Assembly (NCBI GenBank): GCA_016720825.1
Contig: JADKJV010000004.1
Span: 186,001 to 250,000 of the forward strand
Length of the DNA: 64,000 bases
Direction: 5' to 3'
DNA from: Chitinophagaceae bacterium
Lineage (GTDB): Bacteria; Bacteroidota; Bacteroidia; Chitinophagales; Chitinophagaceae
The notes under the pieces are model-generated. The model saw nothing but the letters and a program-made list of their open reading frames with translations. It had not been told where the DNA came from and ran no database searches. The position numbers and the translations under genes are program-made. This document shows, one piece after another, positions 53,701 through 61,910 of the stretch (positions are counted from its first letter, which is position 1; each line of letters starts with the position of its first letter).

Positions 53701-55380
53701 AATGCAGCTGCAGGATTTAATCTGGGTGATTTTGTATGGTATGATGCAAACAGCAATGGTATCCAGGATGCCGGTGAACCCGGTGTTCAGGGTGTTTCCG
53801 TTGCACTGCTGAATGTGAATAATGTTGTTGTTAAAACAACGACTACCAATACCTCAGGTTTCTATCTCTTTACTGATCTTACTGCCGGTACCTATTATGT
53901 ACAGTTCGGTAACCTGCCTGCAGGATATGTGGCCACCACCAAAGGTGCCGGTACTGTTTCCACAGGCAGCGATGCCAATACAGCCACGCTGAAAACGGAT
54001 GCGATTGCATTTACAGCCACCAATCTCGACTGGGATCTGGGTATCCGTTCAACAACAAAAGGCGCTATTGGTGATTTTGTTTGGAATGACCTTGACCGTG
54101 ATGGTAACCAGGATGCCGGTGAACCCGGAGTGTCTGGTGTTACAGTAACGCTTTATAACAGCTCAAATGTTGCCATTGCCAGCACCATTACCAATGGCAG
54201 CGGATTCTATTTCTTCCCGAACCTGGATGCAGGAACCTATACCGTTGGTTTCAGTAACCTCCCCGCACAATCCGGTTTTACCGGTAAAGATGCGGTGGCT
54301 GATAACCTCGACAGCGATGTTGATCCTGCCACAGGAAAATCTGCAGCTATTGTATTAACCGCCGGCCAGGTGAACAACACAGTAGATGCTGGTATTGTTT
54401 CCCTGCTCGCAGCAGTAGGTAATTATGTATGGACTGATACAAATTCCAATGGTATCCAGGAGGCAACAGAAGCCGGTGTTCCCGGTATGACTGCCACACT
54501 GTACACAACAGGTCCCAACGGTACACTGGGTGATGCAGATGACGTAGCAGTTGCTTCTGCGGTAACTGATGCCAAAGGATTCTACTTTATCAATAATATC
54601 CCTGTAGCTTCCGGTGGTTCTTCCTTCTATGTAAGGTTCACCGACCTGCAGGCCAATAACGTGTTCACCTTAGTGAATGCACCCGGAAGTACAGCTGCCA
54701 ACAACAGTGATGTTACGCTTCCTGCTGCCACCAATGGCCGCACCGGATTGTTTACTCTCAGCCCCGGACAAGTGAACCTGGATGTTGACGCAGGTCTGGT
54801 TGGCCCCGGTAACAATACACTGCCCCTGCACCACCTCGACCTGAGTGCAGTATTACACGGAACGATTGTTGACCTTACCTGGTATGCAGAAAATGAAATG
54901 AGCACTAACCGCTTTATCATCCAGCGGAGCACAGATGGTACGAATTTCTCTGATATCAGTGTTGTGAATGTAAATGGTGTTATCAATACGCTGACACGCT
55001 ACCAGGCTCCCGATGATATCCAGCAGCTGACCAACATCCCTGTTATTTATTACAGGATCAGGGCACTGGATGTTATTAACCGGGTTGCTTATTCTAATGT
55101 GGTAAGCATCAGGATAAATAAAACAACCGGGGTAATGGTATGGCCAAATCCGTTTGTAAATGAAATCCGCATCAGTTACAATGCTTCGGCAGGTGCTAAA
55201 CTGGATGTGAAACTGGTTGACAATGCAGGCAGGATTGTAAAACAGGCTGAGTTCAGTATTTCCCGCGGACAAAACAGTTTTGCGATCAATGGAATGGATA
55301 TGCTGTCTAAAGGAAATTATTTCCTCCGCATCACCAACCTTTCAACAGGAGAAGTTAATACTGAAAAACTGATCAAATAA
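50716..55380 (+). CDS. Giant T9SS-exported surface protein with eight SdrD-B-like repeats
   Basis: 1554 residues. Signal peptide region near 20-40 (LSLTIIMALAMSLNGFAH); an Ig-like N-terminal domain; a carbohydrate-binding-like domain near 200-390 (GNFQLVVRGSANTTGRAWFK). From ~395 to ~1360 come eight ~115-residue SdrD-B repeats, each starting GDxVWxDxNxNGIQDAGEPG with Asp/Asn patterns typical of calcium binding. The C-terminus (VWPNPFVNEIRISYN ... GNYFLRI) is a T9SS type A sorting domain. Probably a rod-like adhesin or sheath protein anchored outside the cell. Transcribed alone; about 250 bases upstream have no gene. Confidence 0.88.
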   Translation: MSMKRNSHLQQTLCGFIQRHYKLSLTIIMALAMSLNGFAHRVETYTTSGCFPGQSVTVDAVITFAGANTLYQWQFRDNSGNWRCFTNGTNATTINGVTFTVSGALGGPAANNSPLLTISRTDGNIAALENVQVRVLMRDLTAPVCTTATAAGHTLTGDTWGGDDQGLQETKYLRLHVYSFAGDCGGNTPGCIGNVLTNARGFYGGFENKIYNAAGDNYTDYNFSAAEGAGSTDFTASFAEPTANSYTLHGNSAAGTSQYLVTNNPYFMNYGFTRNIAPHTGNFQLVVRGSANTTGRAWFKTVTVVPGSTYQFCVWATRVEGVTDPNVTLKVGTTEIASADLSAVTPGAWIQICGTYTIPAGTTSVVLSVSDKNGATGSNIYALDDICFRLLGSIGDKVWNDTNKNGIQDAGELGLAGVLVTLYDANSNIVASTVTDAFGNYLFSGLAVNAGGVNYQVRFSAPPGYKIAPQNADAAGISGAANSDPDPLTGRTGNITLTTAAPVASYVDAGMIYTVSARIGDFVWNDINKNGIQETGEPGISGVTVMLYNATTNALVAATITSNTGFYTFKDVPAGTYYIKVSPPIGYQVSPKDATTDNIDSDVDPVSFKSANVSVVAGTNDLTIDAGLNVTANTKAALGDRVWLDLNTNNIQDANEPGVANVTVQLYSNTNVLQATLTTDAFGYYMFNNLNAGVYYVKFTLPAGFTFVTANAGANDDLDSDPATGTGQTANIALIADQVRTNMDAGLRSTVTGTTNLGDFVWYDLNKDGLQSGAGEIGVPGITVILYNSSNVIAATTTTDKNGFYLFTGLPAATSYTVGFSNLPSGYGFSVNSGLITVTNNNDVNPATGRTATVTTGAAGTTISYVDAGLVNTPNVFDSKASVGDYVWNDLNNDGIQNANEPGVGGVTVTLYAADGTTVIATTTTNALGYYIFTNLDAGSYVIGFSGLPAGYVIGTQNAGTSDLLDSDPSTATGKTAPFTLAAGEINSTIDAAVRNAAAGFNLGDFVWYDANSNGIQDAGEPGVQGVSVALLNVNNVVVKTTTTNTSGFYLFTDLTAGTYYVQFGNLPAGYVATTKGAGTVSTGSDANTATLKTDAIAFTATNLDWDLGIRSTTKGAIGDFVWNDLDRDGNQDAGEPGVSGVTVTLYNSSNVAIASTITNGSGFYFFPNLDAGTYTVGFSNLPAQSGFTGKDAVADNLDSDVDPATGKSAAIVLTAGQVNNTVDAGIVSLLAAVGNYVWTDTNSNGIQEATEAGVPGMTATLYTTGPNGTLGDADDVAVASAVTDAKGFYFINNIPVASGGSSFYVRFTDLQANNVFTLVNAPGSTAANNSDVTLPAATNGRTGLFTLSPGQVNLDVDAGLVGPGNNTLPLHHLDLSAVLHGTIVDLTWYAENEMSTNRFIIQRSTDGTNFSDISVVNVNGVINTLTRYQAPDDIQQLTNIPVIYYRIRALDVINRVAYSNVVSIRINKTTGVMVWPNPFVNEIRISYNASAGAKLDVKLVDNAGRIVKQAEFSISRGQNSFAINGMDMLSKGNYFLRITNLSTGEVNTEKLIK

Positions 55381-55385
55381 AAAAA

Positions 55386-55412
55386 CCGGGAACAGTTGCC
55401 CGCTGTTCCCGG
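55386..55412 (+). terminator. Hairpin after the giant surface protein gene
   Basis: CCGGGAACAG and CTGTTCCCGG form a perfect 10-bp stem, six bases after the stop. No long T-run follows, so it may stabilise the mRNA end. Confidence 0.6.
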
Positions 55413-55456
55413 ATATTTATTGATGAACTATTTCACGCTCAAAGGGTAAATGAAAC

Positions 55457-55485
55457 AGGCCTCCGCAAGGAGGCCTTTTCTTTTA
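55457..55485. terminator. Terminator between convergent genes
   Basis: AGGCCTCC-GCAA-GGAGGCCT followed by TTTCTTTT. It may serve both the surface protein gene and the minus-strand SIMPL gene. Confidence 0.7.
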
Positions 55486-56226
55486 AAGGGCAAATACGAC
55501 ATCTACTTCGTAACGGAGTTTTATTTTCTTAAAAGCCACTTCCGTTTTATCCATTTCTTTATAACTGTCGCGGTATTCTATCCTGGATTGTGAAACTGCA
55601 TTAGACACATTTAAATAACGGTTATTATCCAGTGAAGTCCTGGAACCTGATTCATCTGGTTCTACTATGGTTACTGCAGGTCCCAGCTTTTCGCCAATGG
55701 CTTCTGTCAGGTAAATGCCTTTGTCTTTGGCCGCTTTGATAGCCTGTATTTTCAGGAGTTTCCTGAATTCTGTCATTTTACTGTGGCTCGTGCCAGAAAT
55801 CTGGAAGCTGCGGGTGGCTTCATCATCGAGTTTTTCCACCAGTTGGTCCATTTGTTTGCTGTTGCTGAATATTACCTGGTAAATAATGCCTGCCATCAGA
55901 TCCGGGTCTTTCTTCCCTTTCCTGAAATAATAGTAATTATTGAAACCGGTATAGGATGAAATGCTCACCATGGAATCCGCGATCGCAGATGCTTTGCACG
56001 CGTCGAGAAATGTCGTTTTAATTGTTTCCAGGTCTTTTTTGGCTTCGCCTCTTTTCTGGTATTCCCGCAGTTCAATGGTTACATAAATCTGGTCGGGGAT
56101 AATTTCCATCTCGGCACTGCCGGAAACCGTAATAGTTTTCGGGTATGGGTTAGGGGAGGTATTTACCTGGCCCATGACGGGGCTCATTAACATCAGGAAG
56201 CTGATGTAAAGGACTGTTTTTTTCAT
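55483..56226 (-). CDS. SIMPL domain (DUF541) periplasmic protein
   Basis: 247 residues. Signal peptide MKKTVLYISFLMLMSPVMG, then a SIMPL domain (ITVSGSAEMEIIPDQIYVTIELREYQ). The family was named from a mouse signalling protein, and bacterial members are periplasmic with unclear roles, some tied to oxidative stress. Close relatives end in a beta-rich YEVDVVFAL-type tail, as here. It is divergent from the acyltransferase gene. Confidence 0.8.
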   Translation of the reverse strand: MKKTVLYISFLMLMSPVMGQVNTSPNPYPKTITVSGSAEMEIIPDQIYVTIELREYQKRGEAKKDLETIKTTFLDACKASAIADSMVSISSYTGFNNYYYFRKGKKDPDLMAGIIYQVIFSNSKQMDQLVEKLDDEATRSFQISGTSHSKMTEFRKLLKIQAIKAAKDKGIYLTEAIGEKLGPAVTIVEPDESGSRTSLDNNRYLNVSNAVSQSRIEYRDSYKEMDKTEVAFKKIKLRYEVDVVFAL

Positions 56227-56323
56227 ATGCTGATTTTTTATTGAAGATGTGCTGGCTCATTAAATTACACAATCCACCCAGTTTCAGTCACTATTTCTTA
56301 ATTTCAGGCCTGATTGCTTTACC

Positions 56324-57103
56324 ATGGCATCCCTGATCGAAAGGCTCAAACATTTTAACCCCGTACGGAAACTGGTGTATTTCGTGGTGGGATTGGTGTC
56401 TTATCCCGGACTTACCATGGTAAATAAGCTGAAAATCAGCGGTACTGAGCATCTCAAAAAACTTCCCCGTTCCAATGTGCTTTTTGTAAGCAATCACCAG
56501 ACTTATTTTGCAGACGTAATTACCTTCCTCCATATTTTCTGTGCCGTAAAATGGGGCAAGATGAACAGGCTGGGTGTTCCTTATTATTTACTGAACCCTT
56601 TTACCCGGGTGAATTATGTAGCTGCTGAACAAACCATGAAAGGCAGCTGGATCAGCCGTTTGTTTGCGCTGGCCGGCGCTATTACCGTCAAGCGTACCTG
56701 GAACCGGGATGCCAAAGAATCCAGGAAAGGACTGGATCCGTCGGATACACGGAAGATCACCCGCGCATTACAAAAGAACTGGGTCATTACATTTCCGCAG
56801 GGAACCACCAAACCTTTTGCACCCGGACGTAAAGGAACGGCGTTGATCATCAAACATAATAAGCCCGTTGTTATTCCCGTCGTGATTGGCGGTTTCTGGC
56901 GGGCATTCAACAAAAAAGGACTGAAGTTTAAAAAGAAACATACCCAGCTGAGTGTAACCTTTAAAGCGCCGCTGGACATAGACTACGATGCGCCATCCGA
57001 AAAAATCATGGAACAGATTATGGATGCCATTGAGCAGAGTAAAACATACATGATGAAGGGGCGCCATCACTGGCTGACTGAAAAAGAAACAACACCTGTT
57101 TAA
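56324..57103 (+). CDS. 1-acyl-sn-glycerol-3-phosphate acyltransferase-like protein
   Basis: 259 residues, PlsC superfamily. The catalytic block reads NHQTYFAD, with five residues between His and Asp rather than the usual four (HX4D). The substrate block reads FPQGT where FPEGT is common, and RKGTALI follows. The fold and the hydrophobic N-terminus (KLVYFVVGLVSYPG) agree with a membrane-associated lysophospholipid acyltransferase. The variant motifs leave the exact acceptor open. Its 3' end touches the convergent thioesterase gene. Confidence 0.75.
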   Translation: MASLIERLKHFNPVRKLVYFVVGLVSYPGLTMVNKLKISGTEHLKKLPRSNVLFVSNHQTYFADVITFLHIFCAVKWGKMNRLGVPYYLLNPFTRVNYVAAEQTMKGSWISRLFALAGAITVKRTWNRDAKESRKGLDPSDTRKITRALQKNWVITFPQGTTKPFAPGRKGTALIIKHNKPVVIPVVIGGFWRAFNKKGLKFKKKHTQLSVTFKAPLDIDYDAPSEKIMEQIMDAIEQSKTYMMKGRHHWLTEKETTPV

Positions 57104-57615
57104 TCATTGATAAAAAGCGCCCGCAGTTCTGTTGCATCGCTGGCTTTCATTTTACCACCCAGGATCAGCCTGATCTGGCGGCGGCGTAAAGCCCCTTCAA
57201 ATAATCTTTTTTCCCCTTCAGATTCGGGAGTAAGTTCAGGAACAGGCCTGGGTTTACGGTTGGGATCCAATGCCACGAATGTATAATAGGCTTCGTTGCT
57301 TTTATATTTGAACTGCTGGGTCAGGTCTTCACCCCATACAGACAGATGCACTTCCATGGATGAATTAAATGCACGGGTTACTTTAGCCTCAATATGCACG
57401 GCATTACCCAGTTTAATGGGATTTTCAAACGAGATATTATCAACCGAAGCGGTAACTACAGGTGCATTACAATGTTTTTGCGCAGAAAGTGCGGCCGCGA
57501 TGTCCATCCAGTACATCAGTCTTCCCCCCATGAGGTTACCAAAAGTGTTGGTATCGTTGGGAAGCACGATTTCGGTCATGATAATCGTACTTTCTGAAGG
57601 CTTGCGGGATTGCAT
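57100..57615 (-). CDS. Hotdog-fold acyl-CoA thioesterase
   Basis: 171 residues. The hotdog signature NTNTFGNLMGGRLMYWMDIAAALSA near 22-45 and the second half VWGEDLTQQ, NEAYYTFVALD agree with the YciA/BACH acyl-CoA thioesterases, which hydrolyse acyl-CoA to fatty acid and CoA. A TACCTTTG element on the minus strand (57637-57630) places transcription start near the first ATG at 57624. I therefore prefer the next in-frame ATG, 57615; the longer form adds three residues. Convergent with the acyltransferase, overlapping by four bases. Confidence 0.85.
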   Translation of the reverse strand: MQSRKPSESTIIMTEIVLPNDTNTFGNLMGGRLMYWMDIAAALSAQKHCNAPVVTASVDNISFENPIKLGNAVHIEAKVTRAFNSSMEVHLSVWGEDLTQQFKYKSNEAYYTFVALDPNRKPRPVPELTPESEGEKRLFEGALRRRQIRLILGGKMKASDATELRALFIND

Positions 57616-57629
57616 ATTTCTCATTTCGG

Positions 57630-57637
57630 CAAAGGTA
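57630..57637 (-). promoter_or_regulatory. -7 promoter element (TACCTTTG) of the thioesterase gene
   Basis: An exact TAnnTTTG match on the minus strand, five bases before the first ATG. The mRNA would be leaderless or nearly so. Confidence 0.5.
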
Positions 57638-58046
57638 CAACAAGCGGTTTAATCAGGTGATTCGAGCTGATTAGCGGTAGTGTATCTCTTTGAATTGCTG
57701 TTTTTTCTTTATGCGGTACGATTCTTTGGAAGCGGGTAAACCCCTGGCGGGGCCCACCCATAGAAAGGGTATCTAAGCAGCTCACAATATAAGCCCATAG
57801 AAACGGTAGCCACGCCCACCCAAGCCCGCCTGCACACCGTCCTAAATGAATTATGTAGTTTTCTTTATTGCAATAATGCAAACCTAAGACGCATTACAAA
57901 ACCAGCCATGTGAAAAACACCATCCGGAAATGTTATTTTTCCCGCAAATCCGCTATAAAATTGGTTTTGAAGCAGCGCATTTCAAACTGATGCACAATCT
58001 GATTAGCATCATGGAGGAAGTCATTTTTGTTCAGGTGCCGCCCCCT
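57638..58046. other. Intergenic region between thioesterase and proline dehydrogenase
   Basis: About 400 bases with no gene that I can support. The frame open from 57930 lies upstream of the promoter at 58047 and is not credited. Confidence 0.4.
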
Positions 58047-58054
58047 TATCTTTG
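58047..58054 (+). promoter_or_regulatory. -7 promoter element (TATCTTTG) of the proline dehydrogenase gene
   Basis: An exact TAnnTTTG match 20 bases before ATG 58074; a TTTG lies 17 bases upstream at 58026. It excludes the longer frame from 57930. Confidence 0.6.
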
Positions 58055-58073
58055 CATCACTTATGCTTGCTAT

Positions 58074-59309
58074 ATGAGTAACTATCCATCAATTTCATTT
58101 GAAAATACCGAATTCGCATTTGAATATAAATCGAACAAGGAACTGAAAAGTGCCCGTTTTTTATTTTCATCCATGGGTAAAGCCTGGCTGGTGAAAATGG
58201 GTACCCGAATAACCCCTAAATTAATTCGCTGGGGATTCCCGATCAAAGGCATTATCCGGCGCACCATTTTTGCCCAGTTTGTTGGAGGTGAAACACTGGA
58301 ACAAACTTCTGAAGTGGCGAAAAAACTCGGGGAGTATAATGTCCAGATTATCCTGGACTATGCCGTGGAAGGCGGTGAATCAACCGATGAAGAATATGAT
58401 AAAGCCATCCAGGAATTCCTGCGAGTGATCCGTTATTCGGCCACACAGCCTAATATTCCCTTTGTAAGTATTAAAGTAACGGGTATCGCCGATTCTGACC
58501 TGCTGGAAAAAATTGATACGCTGATGAAGCAATCTTCCGGCACACTGATGAAAAGATACCTGGCTTCCCTGGAACAATTAACGCCTGCCGAGAAAGATGC
58601 CTGGCACCGGGTTCGTCACCGTTTAATGCTGATGTGCCAGGAAGCACAGGCACATGGTGTGGGTGTGCAGGTGGATGCTGAACAAAGCTGGTACCTGGAT
58701 CCCGTGGATGCACTGACCATGCTGATGATGGACAGCTTCAATAAAGAAAAAGCGGTTGTTTATAATACGCTGCAGATGTACCGTCATGACCGCATGGCTT
58801 TCCTGAAAGATTGTTATGATGCGGCTGTTGAAAGGAAATTCATACTCGCCCTGAAGCTGGTGCGTGGTGCTTATATGGAAAGGGAGAGAAGAAGGGCTAT
58901 TGAAAAAGGCTATCCTTCACCCATCAACCCTGATAAAGAAACAACCGACCGTGATTTTGACGATGCCATGGCTTTCTGCATTGACCACATTGATAACTGT
59001 GCCATGATTGTGGCTTCCCATAATGAAAAAAGCAACCTGCTGGCCGCGCAATTACTCCAGCAAAAAGGACTTCCGCTCAAACACCCGCATGTACATTGGA
59101 GCCAGTTGTATGGCATGAGCGATAATATCACTTTTAACCTGGCACATGCCGGTTGTTCAGTGAGCAAGTACCTTCCTTTCGGCCCGATCCGGGATGTGAT
59201 TCCTTACCTGATGCGCCGCGCACAGGAAAACACATCCGTGAAAGGCCAAACCGGCCGTGAACTGGGATTGATAAAGAAAGAGCTGGCGAGGCGGAAAGGA
59301 AAAGTGTAA
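58074..59309 (+). CDS. Proline dehydrogenase
   Basis: 411 residues; FAD-dependent oxidation of proline to pyrroline-5-carboxylate. The beta-alpha barrel core shows ILDYAVEGGES near 85, VQVDAEQSWYLDP near 200, KLVRGAYMERERRRA near 265 and IVASHNEKSN near 315. This is the stand-alone single-domain type; the P5C dehydrogenase partner is not in the window. I start at ATG 58074 because the promoter at 58047 cuts off the longer frame. Monocistronic by layout. Confidence 0.9.
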   Translation: MSNYPSISFENTEFAFEYKSNKELKSARFLFSSMGKAWLVKMGTRITPKLIRWGFPIKGIIRRTIFAQFVGGETLEQTSEVAKKLGEYNVQIILDYAVEGGESTDEEYDKAIQEFLRVIRYSATQPNIPFVSIKVTGIADSDLLEKIDTLMKQSSGTLMKRYLASLEQLTPAEKDAWHRVRHRLMLMCQEAQAHGVGVQVDAEQSWYLDPVDALTMLMMDSFNKEKAVVYNTLQMYRHDRMAFLKDCYDAAVERKFILALKLVRGAYMERERRRAIEKGYPSPINPDKETTDRDFDDAMAFCIDHIDNCAMIVASHNEKSNLLAAQLLQQKGLPLKHPHVHWSQLYGMSDNITFNLAHAGCSVSKYLPFGPIRDVIPYLMRRAQENTSVKGQTGRELGLIKKELARRKGKV

Positions 59310-59387
59310 TATTATGTGGAGGGTGAAGACACCCACCAAGGCTGCAATTACAATAATTAAGCAAATGACGAAATTGCACATATGACC

Positions 59388-59489
59388 ACTTTGTGTCCTT
59401 TGCCTTGCCCGCCGTAGCCTGTGCTGAAGCTTCAGCGAAAGCACATGCGAAGGTGGGTATTCTTTGTGTCCCTTGTGGTAAAAAAAACC
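59388..59489. repeat. CTTTGTGTCC-type motif copies upstream of the TPR gene
   Basis: ACTTTGTGTCCTTTGCC (59388) and TCTTTGTGTCCCTTGTGGTA (59461) are two copies of a motif that recurs at 60681, 61797 and 61873. They flank a GC-rich stretch with no gene. Confidence 0.5.
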
Positions 59490-59521
59490 TTTCACAGAAC
59501 TCAACCTCTAAAGCGCCTCTA

Positions 59522-60574
59522 ATGAAAAAACTCATCTTCCTTCTCTGGCTGGGATTCACCTGTTTTTCAGCACCAGCACAAAACAACGCCGCAGCCGAAA
59601 CCCTCGTACGTGAAGGAATAGACCTTCATGATAAAGGGGATTATGAAGGCGCCCTTCGTAAATATGATGCAGCCATCAAACTGGATAACGGCAATTTTGA
59701 CGCCTGGTATGAAAAAGGCTATACGCTGTATGCCATGGACCGGAAAAAAGAAGTGGTAAGCCTCAGCAAGGATATGGTGAAGCAATTCAAGGGCCACCCC
59801 GGCATGAACCAGGTATTCATGCAATACGGCAGTGCTCTCGATGATATTGGCAAGAGCAAGGATGCGCTGGATATATATGATGAGGGGATTGCGCTGTTCC
59901 CGCAGGACTACCTGCTGTATTTTAACAAAGGGCTTACCATGCTTAAGCTCAACCAGGTCGATGAGGGCCGGCTGTTATTTGAAAAAGCACTCAGCATCCG
60001 CCCCCTGCATTCTTCTTCCAATTACTATCTGGGGCTGATACTGCAGGATAATAATAAGATACCAGCAATCATGGCGTTTGCCACTTTCCTCGGGGTGGAA
60101 CCACAAACCAGCCGTTCTAAAGACGGTTGGGCGCGTGTGCAGAAACTGATTGGTGGCAACGTTAAAACCGAAGGGAATAATACAACCATAACGCTGGATC
60201 CATCAATGCTGTCAGATAATAAAAAAACTGCCGAAAATGATTTCAGGTCAGTGGAGGTGATGTTTACCCTCACGTCTGCGCTTGATAACAATAAAAGTGT
60301 GGACAGCGTGTTTACCACAGCGGCCGACAAACTGAGCCTGAAGCTGCAGATGATGATTAATTCAATGAGCACGCAAAAAGAGAAGGCGAAAGGGTTTTAC
60401 TGGACGCATTATGTTCCTTTTTTTGAAGCCTTGAAGGAAGATGCCCAAATTGGCACGCTGGTTCATTTGATGATGATGCAGGCAAAAGATGAGGATAATA
60501 AGAAATGGCTGGAGGATCATGAAGAAGACGTGAATAAGTTTTACGATTGGCTGAAGGCTTATAAATGGAAATAG
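59522..60574 (+). CDS. Periplasmic TPR-repeat protein
   Basis: 350 residues. Signal peptide KKLIFLLWLGFTCFSAPAQ, then tetratricopeptide repeats (VREGIDLHDKGDYEGALRKYDAAIKLDNGNFDAWYEKGYTLY and three to four more to ~190). The C-terminal ~150 residues are helical without a known domain. TPR proteins mediate protein-protein contacts; the partner is unknown. I start at ATG 59522, where the signal peptide begins, not at 59393. Confidence 0.75.
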   Translation: MKKLIFLLWLGFTCFSAPAQNNAAAETLVREGIDLHDKGDYEGALRKYDAAIKLDNGNFDAWYEKGYTLYAMDRKKEVVSLSKDMVKQFKGHPGMNQVFMQYGSALDDIGKSKDALDIYDEGIALFPQDYLLYFNKGLTMLKLNQVDEGRLLFEKALSIRPLHSSSNYYLGLILQDNNKIPAIMAFATFLGVEPQTSRSKDGWARVQKLIGGNVKTEGNNTTITLDPSMLSDNKKTAENDFRSVEVMFTLTSALDNNKSVDSVFTTAADKLSLKLQMMINSMSTQKEKAKGFYWTHYVPFFEALKEDAQIGTLVHLMMMQAKDEDNKKWLEDHEEDVNKFYDWLKAYKWK

Positions 60575-61220
60575 TTCCTCGGCAGGCTCGGAATGACTGC
60601 TTTGGTTTCCTCAGGCGCCGCGGGAAGGGCGGCTGCCCCGGGCAGGGGGATGGTCTATTCGCTATGAATAGTCGAACCGACTCTGTGTCTTGTGGTTTTG
60701 TATTTGTGGTTTTGTATTTCCTCTTCCTTAATGCAGGCTGATCACCCTGACAATTTCCACTGCCCGTTTACATTCTTCCACAGATGCACAAATTTTGAAA
60801 ATGCGTCGGCCCGGTTTCTTTTCTGGTTATGAAACCAATTTCAACGGCACCAATCCGCGATTTCATAGACTTCAATACTCCCGGTAACAGTTCCTCGTTA
60901 CTTTCCCGCAAATATTGTTTTTCGTCGCTTCCATGATCTGGCTTTTGAAGTGAGACCGCCTTTGTCTGGTAAAATTCTATGTTTTCGGATATCTGGAATC
61001 CATTACAGGGAGGTTGCAATGGTTATGTCAAACACCTGTCGGTATAAACGATACTGTTGTAAAAGCTGCAGAAACGGGTTTAATGCAGGGCTTTCGGGCG
61101 GGGGGCGCAGGAGCAGATTATAGCGTTATACAAAAATGCTGGTTTTTATTCCCATGTTTTTTTCTAAAATAACAGAATACCGAAAGCGTATGTGGTTTCC
61201 TTTGTAAAATGACGGGCTGA
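60575..61220. other. Degraded intergenic region
   Basis: About 650 bases. Positions 60650-60670 (ATGGTCTATTCGCTATGAATA) recur with two changes at 61832. CTCTGTGTCTTGTGG-type motifs are at 60681-60710. On the minus strand, 60730-61019 shows broken protein-like frames (MKSRIGAVEIGFITRK, then CASVEECKRAVEIVRV in another frame), perhaps the remnant of a small gene of unknown family. Confidence 0.4.
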
Positions 61221-61615
61221 TTAAAGTAATTGTTTCAGGACAGATTCCAACTGCTTCTTCAAATCAGCCGCATTTTCATAATAAACCCTGTAATCGCTGA
61301 TCCCGGACAGGGTGGTAGAGTGGGGTGCATTTTTTGCGGAGGTAAATTACCGGCTTGTTCCTGGCTTTTGCATAGCCGGCCTCTATGCCGATTCCAATGG
61401 CTTTATCTGATGTTTCTGCAATAAGCAAATCGCAGTTGTCAATATCAGCCAATGCCTGTTTCATCATGGCCATTTCATCAGCAGGGATCAAACTGGTATT
61501 GGTCAACAAACAGGAAAGGTTCAATCTGGTGTGATGTTAATGCTGCTTTAATAGCATCCAACTCTTCACGGAGTGCATTTCGCTGCTGGTAGCTTACAGA
61601 GATATAGGCTCTCAT
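61221..61615 (-). pseudogene. Nucleoside 2-deoxyribosyltransferase-like protein (two frameshifts)
   Basis: Joined frames give about 130 residues: MRAYISVSYQQRNALREELD, then PADEMAMMKQALADIDNCDLLIAE, then SGISDYRVYYENAADLKKQ to the TAA at 61221. The middle part (CDLLIAETSDKAIGIGIEAGYA) is like nucleoside 2-deoxyribosyltransferases or related nucleotide-binding folds. Frame changes near 61488 (one C too many) and in the six-A run near 61334 (one A too many, or two bases missing). These differ in sign from most breaks elsewhere in the window, so real decay is more plausible here. Confidence 0.6.
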
Positions 61616-61910
61616 TCTTTCAAATCCTCCTGATTTTTTTTACCACCCGCCTACGCTTCGCTACGTCGGGCAGGCGCCGTACACAGTCCCGATAGCTATC
61701 GGGATCGGCACAGAGTACACAGAATTCGTTACTATTATTACGCAAGGCGATTTTTTAAAACTCTATCTGCTTTAGGGTAAAGCAGCTTTAGCTGCTACTC
61801 TGTGTCCCATTCGGGTGTTGGCAGAGGGTAAATGGTCTATTCGCTAAGAATATTCAATAAATCACGAAAAACTACTCTGTGTACTTTGTGGTGATTGTAT
61901 TGGAAAAAAA
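61616..61910. repeat. Repeat-rich intergenic region with an 18-bp palindrome
   Basis: TCCCGATAGCTATCGGGA is a perfect 18-bp palindrome (61687-61704). CTCTGTGT motifs at 61797 and 61873 and their reverse complement (CACAGAGTACACAGAA, 61709) surround it, plus ATGGTCTATTCGCTAAGAATA at 61832. A CTGCTTTAGGGTAAAGCAG hairpin lies at about 61768-61786. No gene seen. Confidence 0.6.

Noticed and set aside
57930..58073. 48-codon N-terminal extension of proline dehydrogenase
   Set aside because: A good promoter element at 58047 lies inside it, and the family begins at the later ATG.
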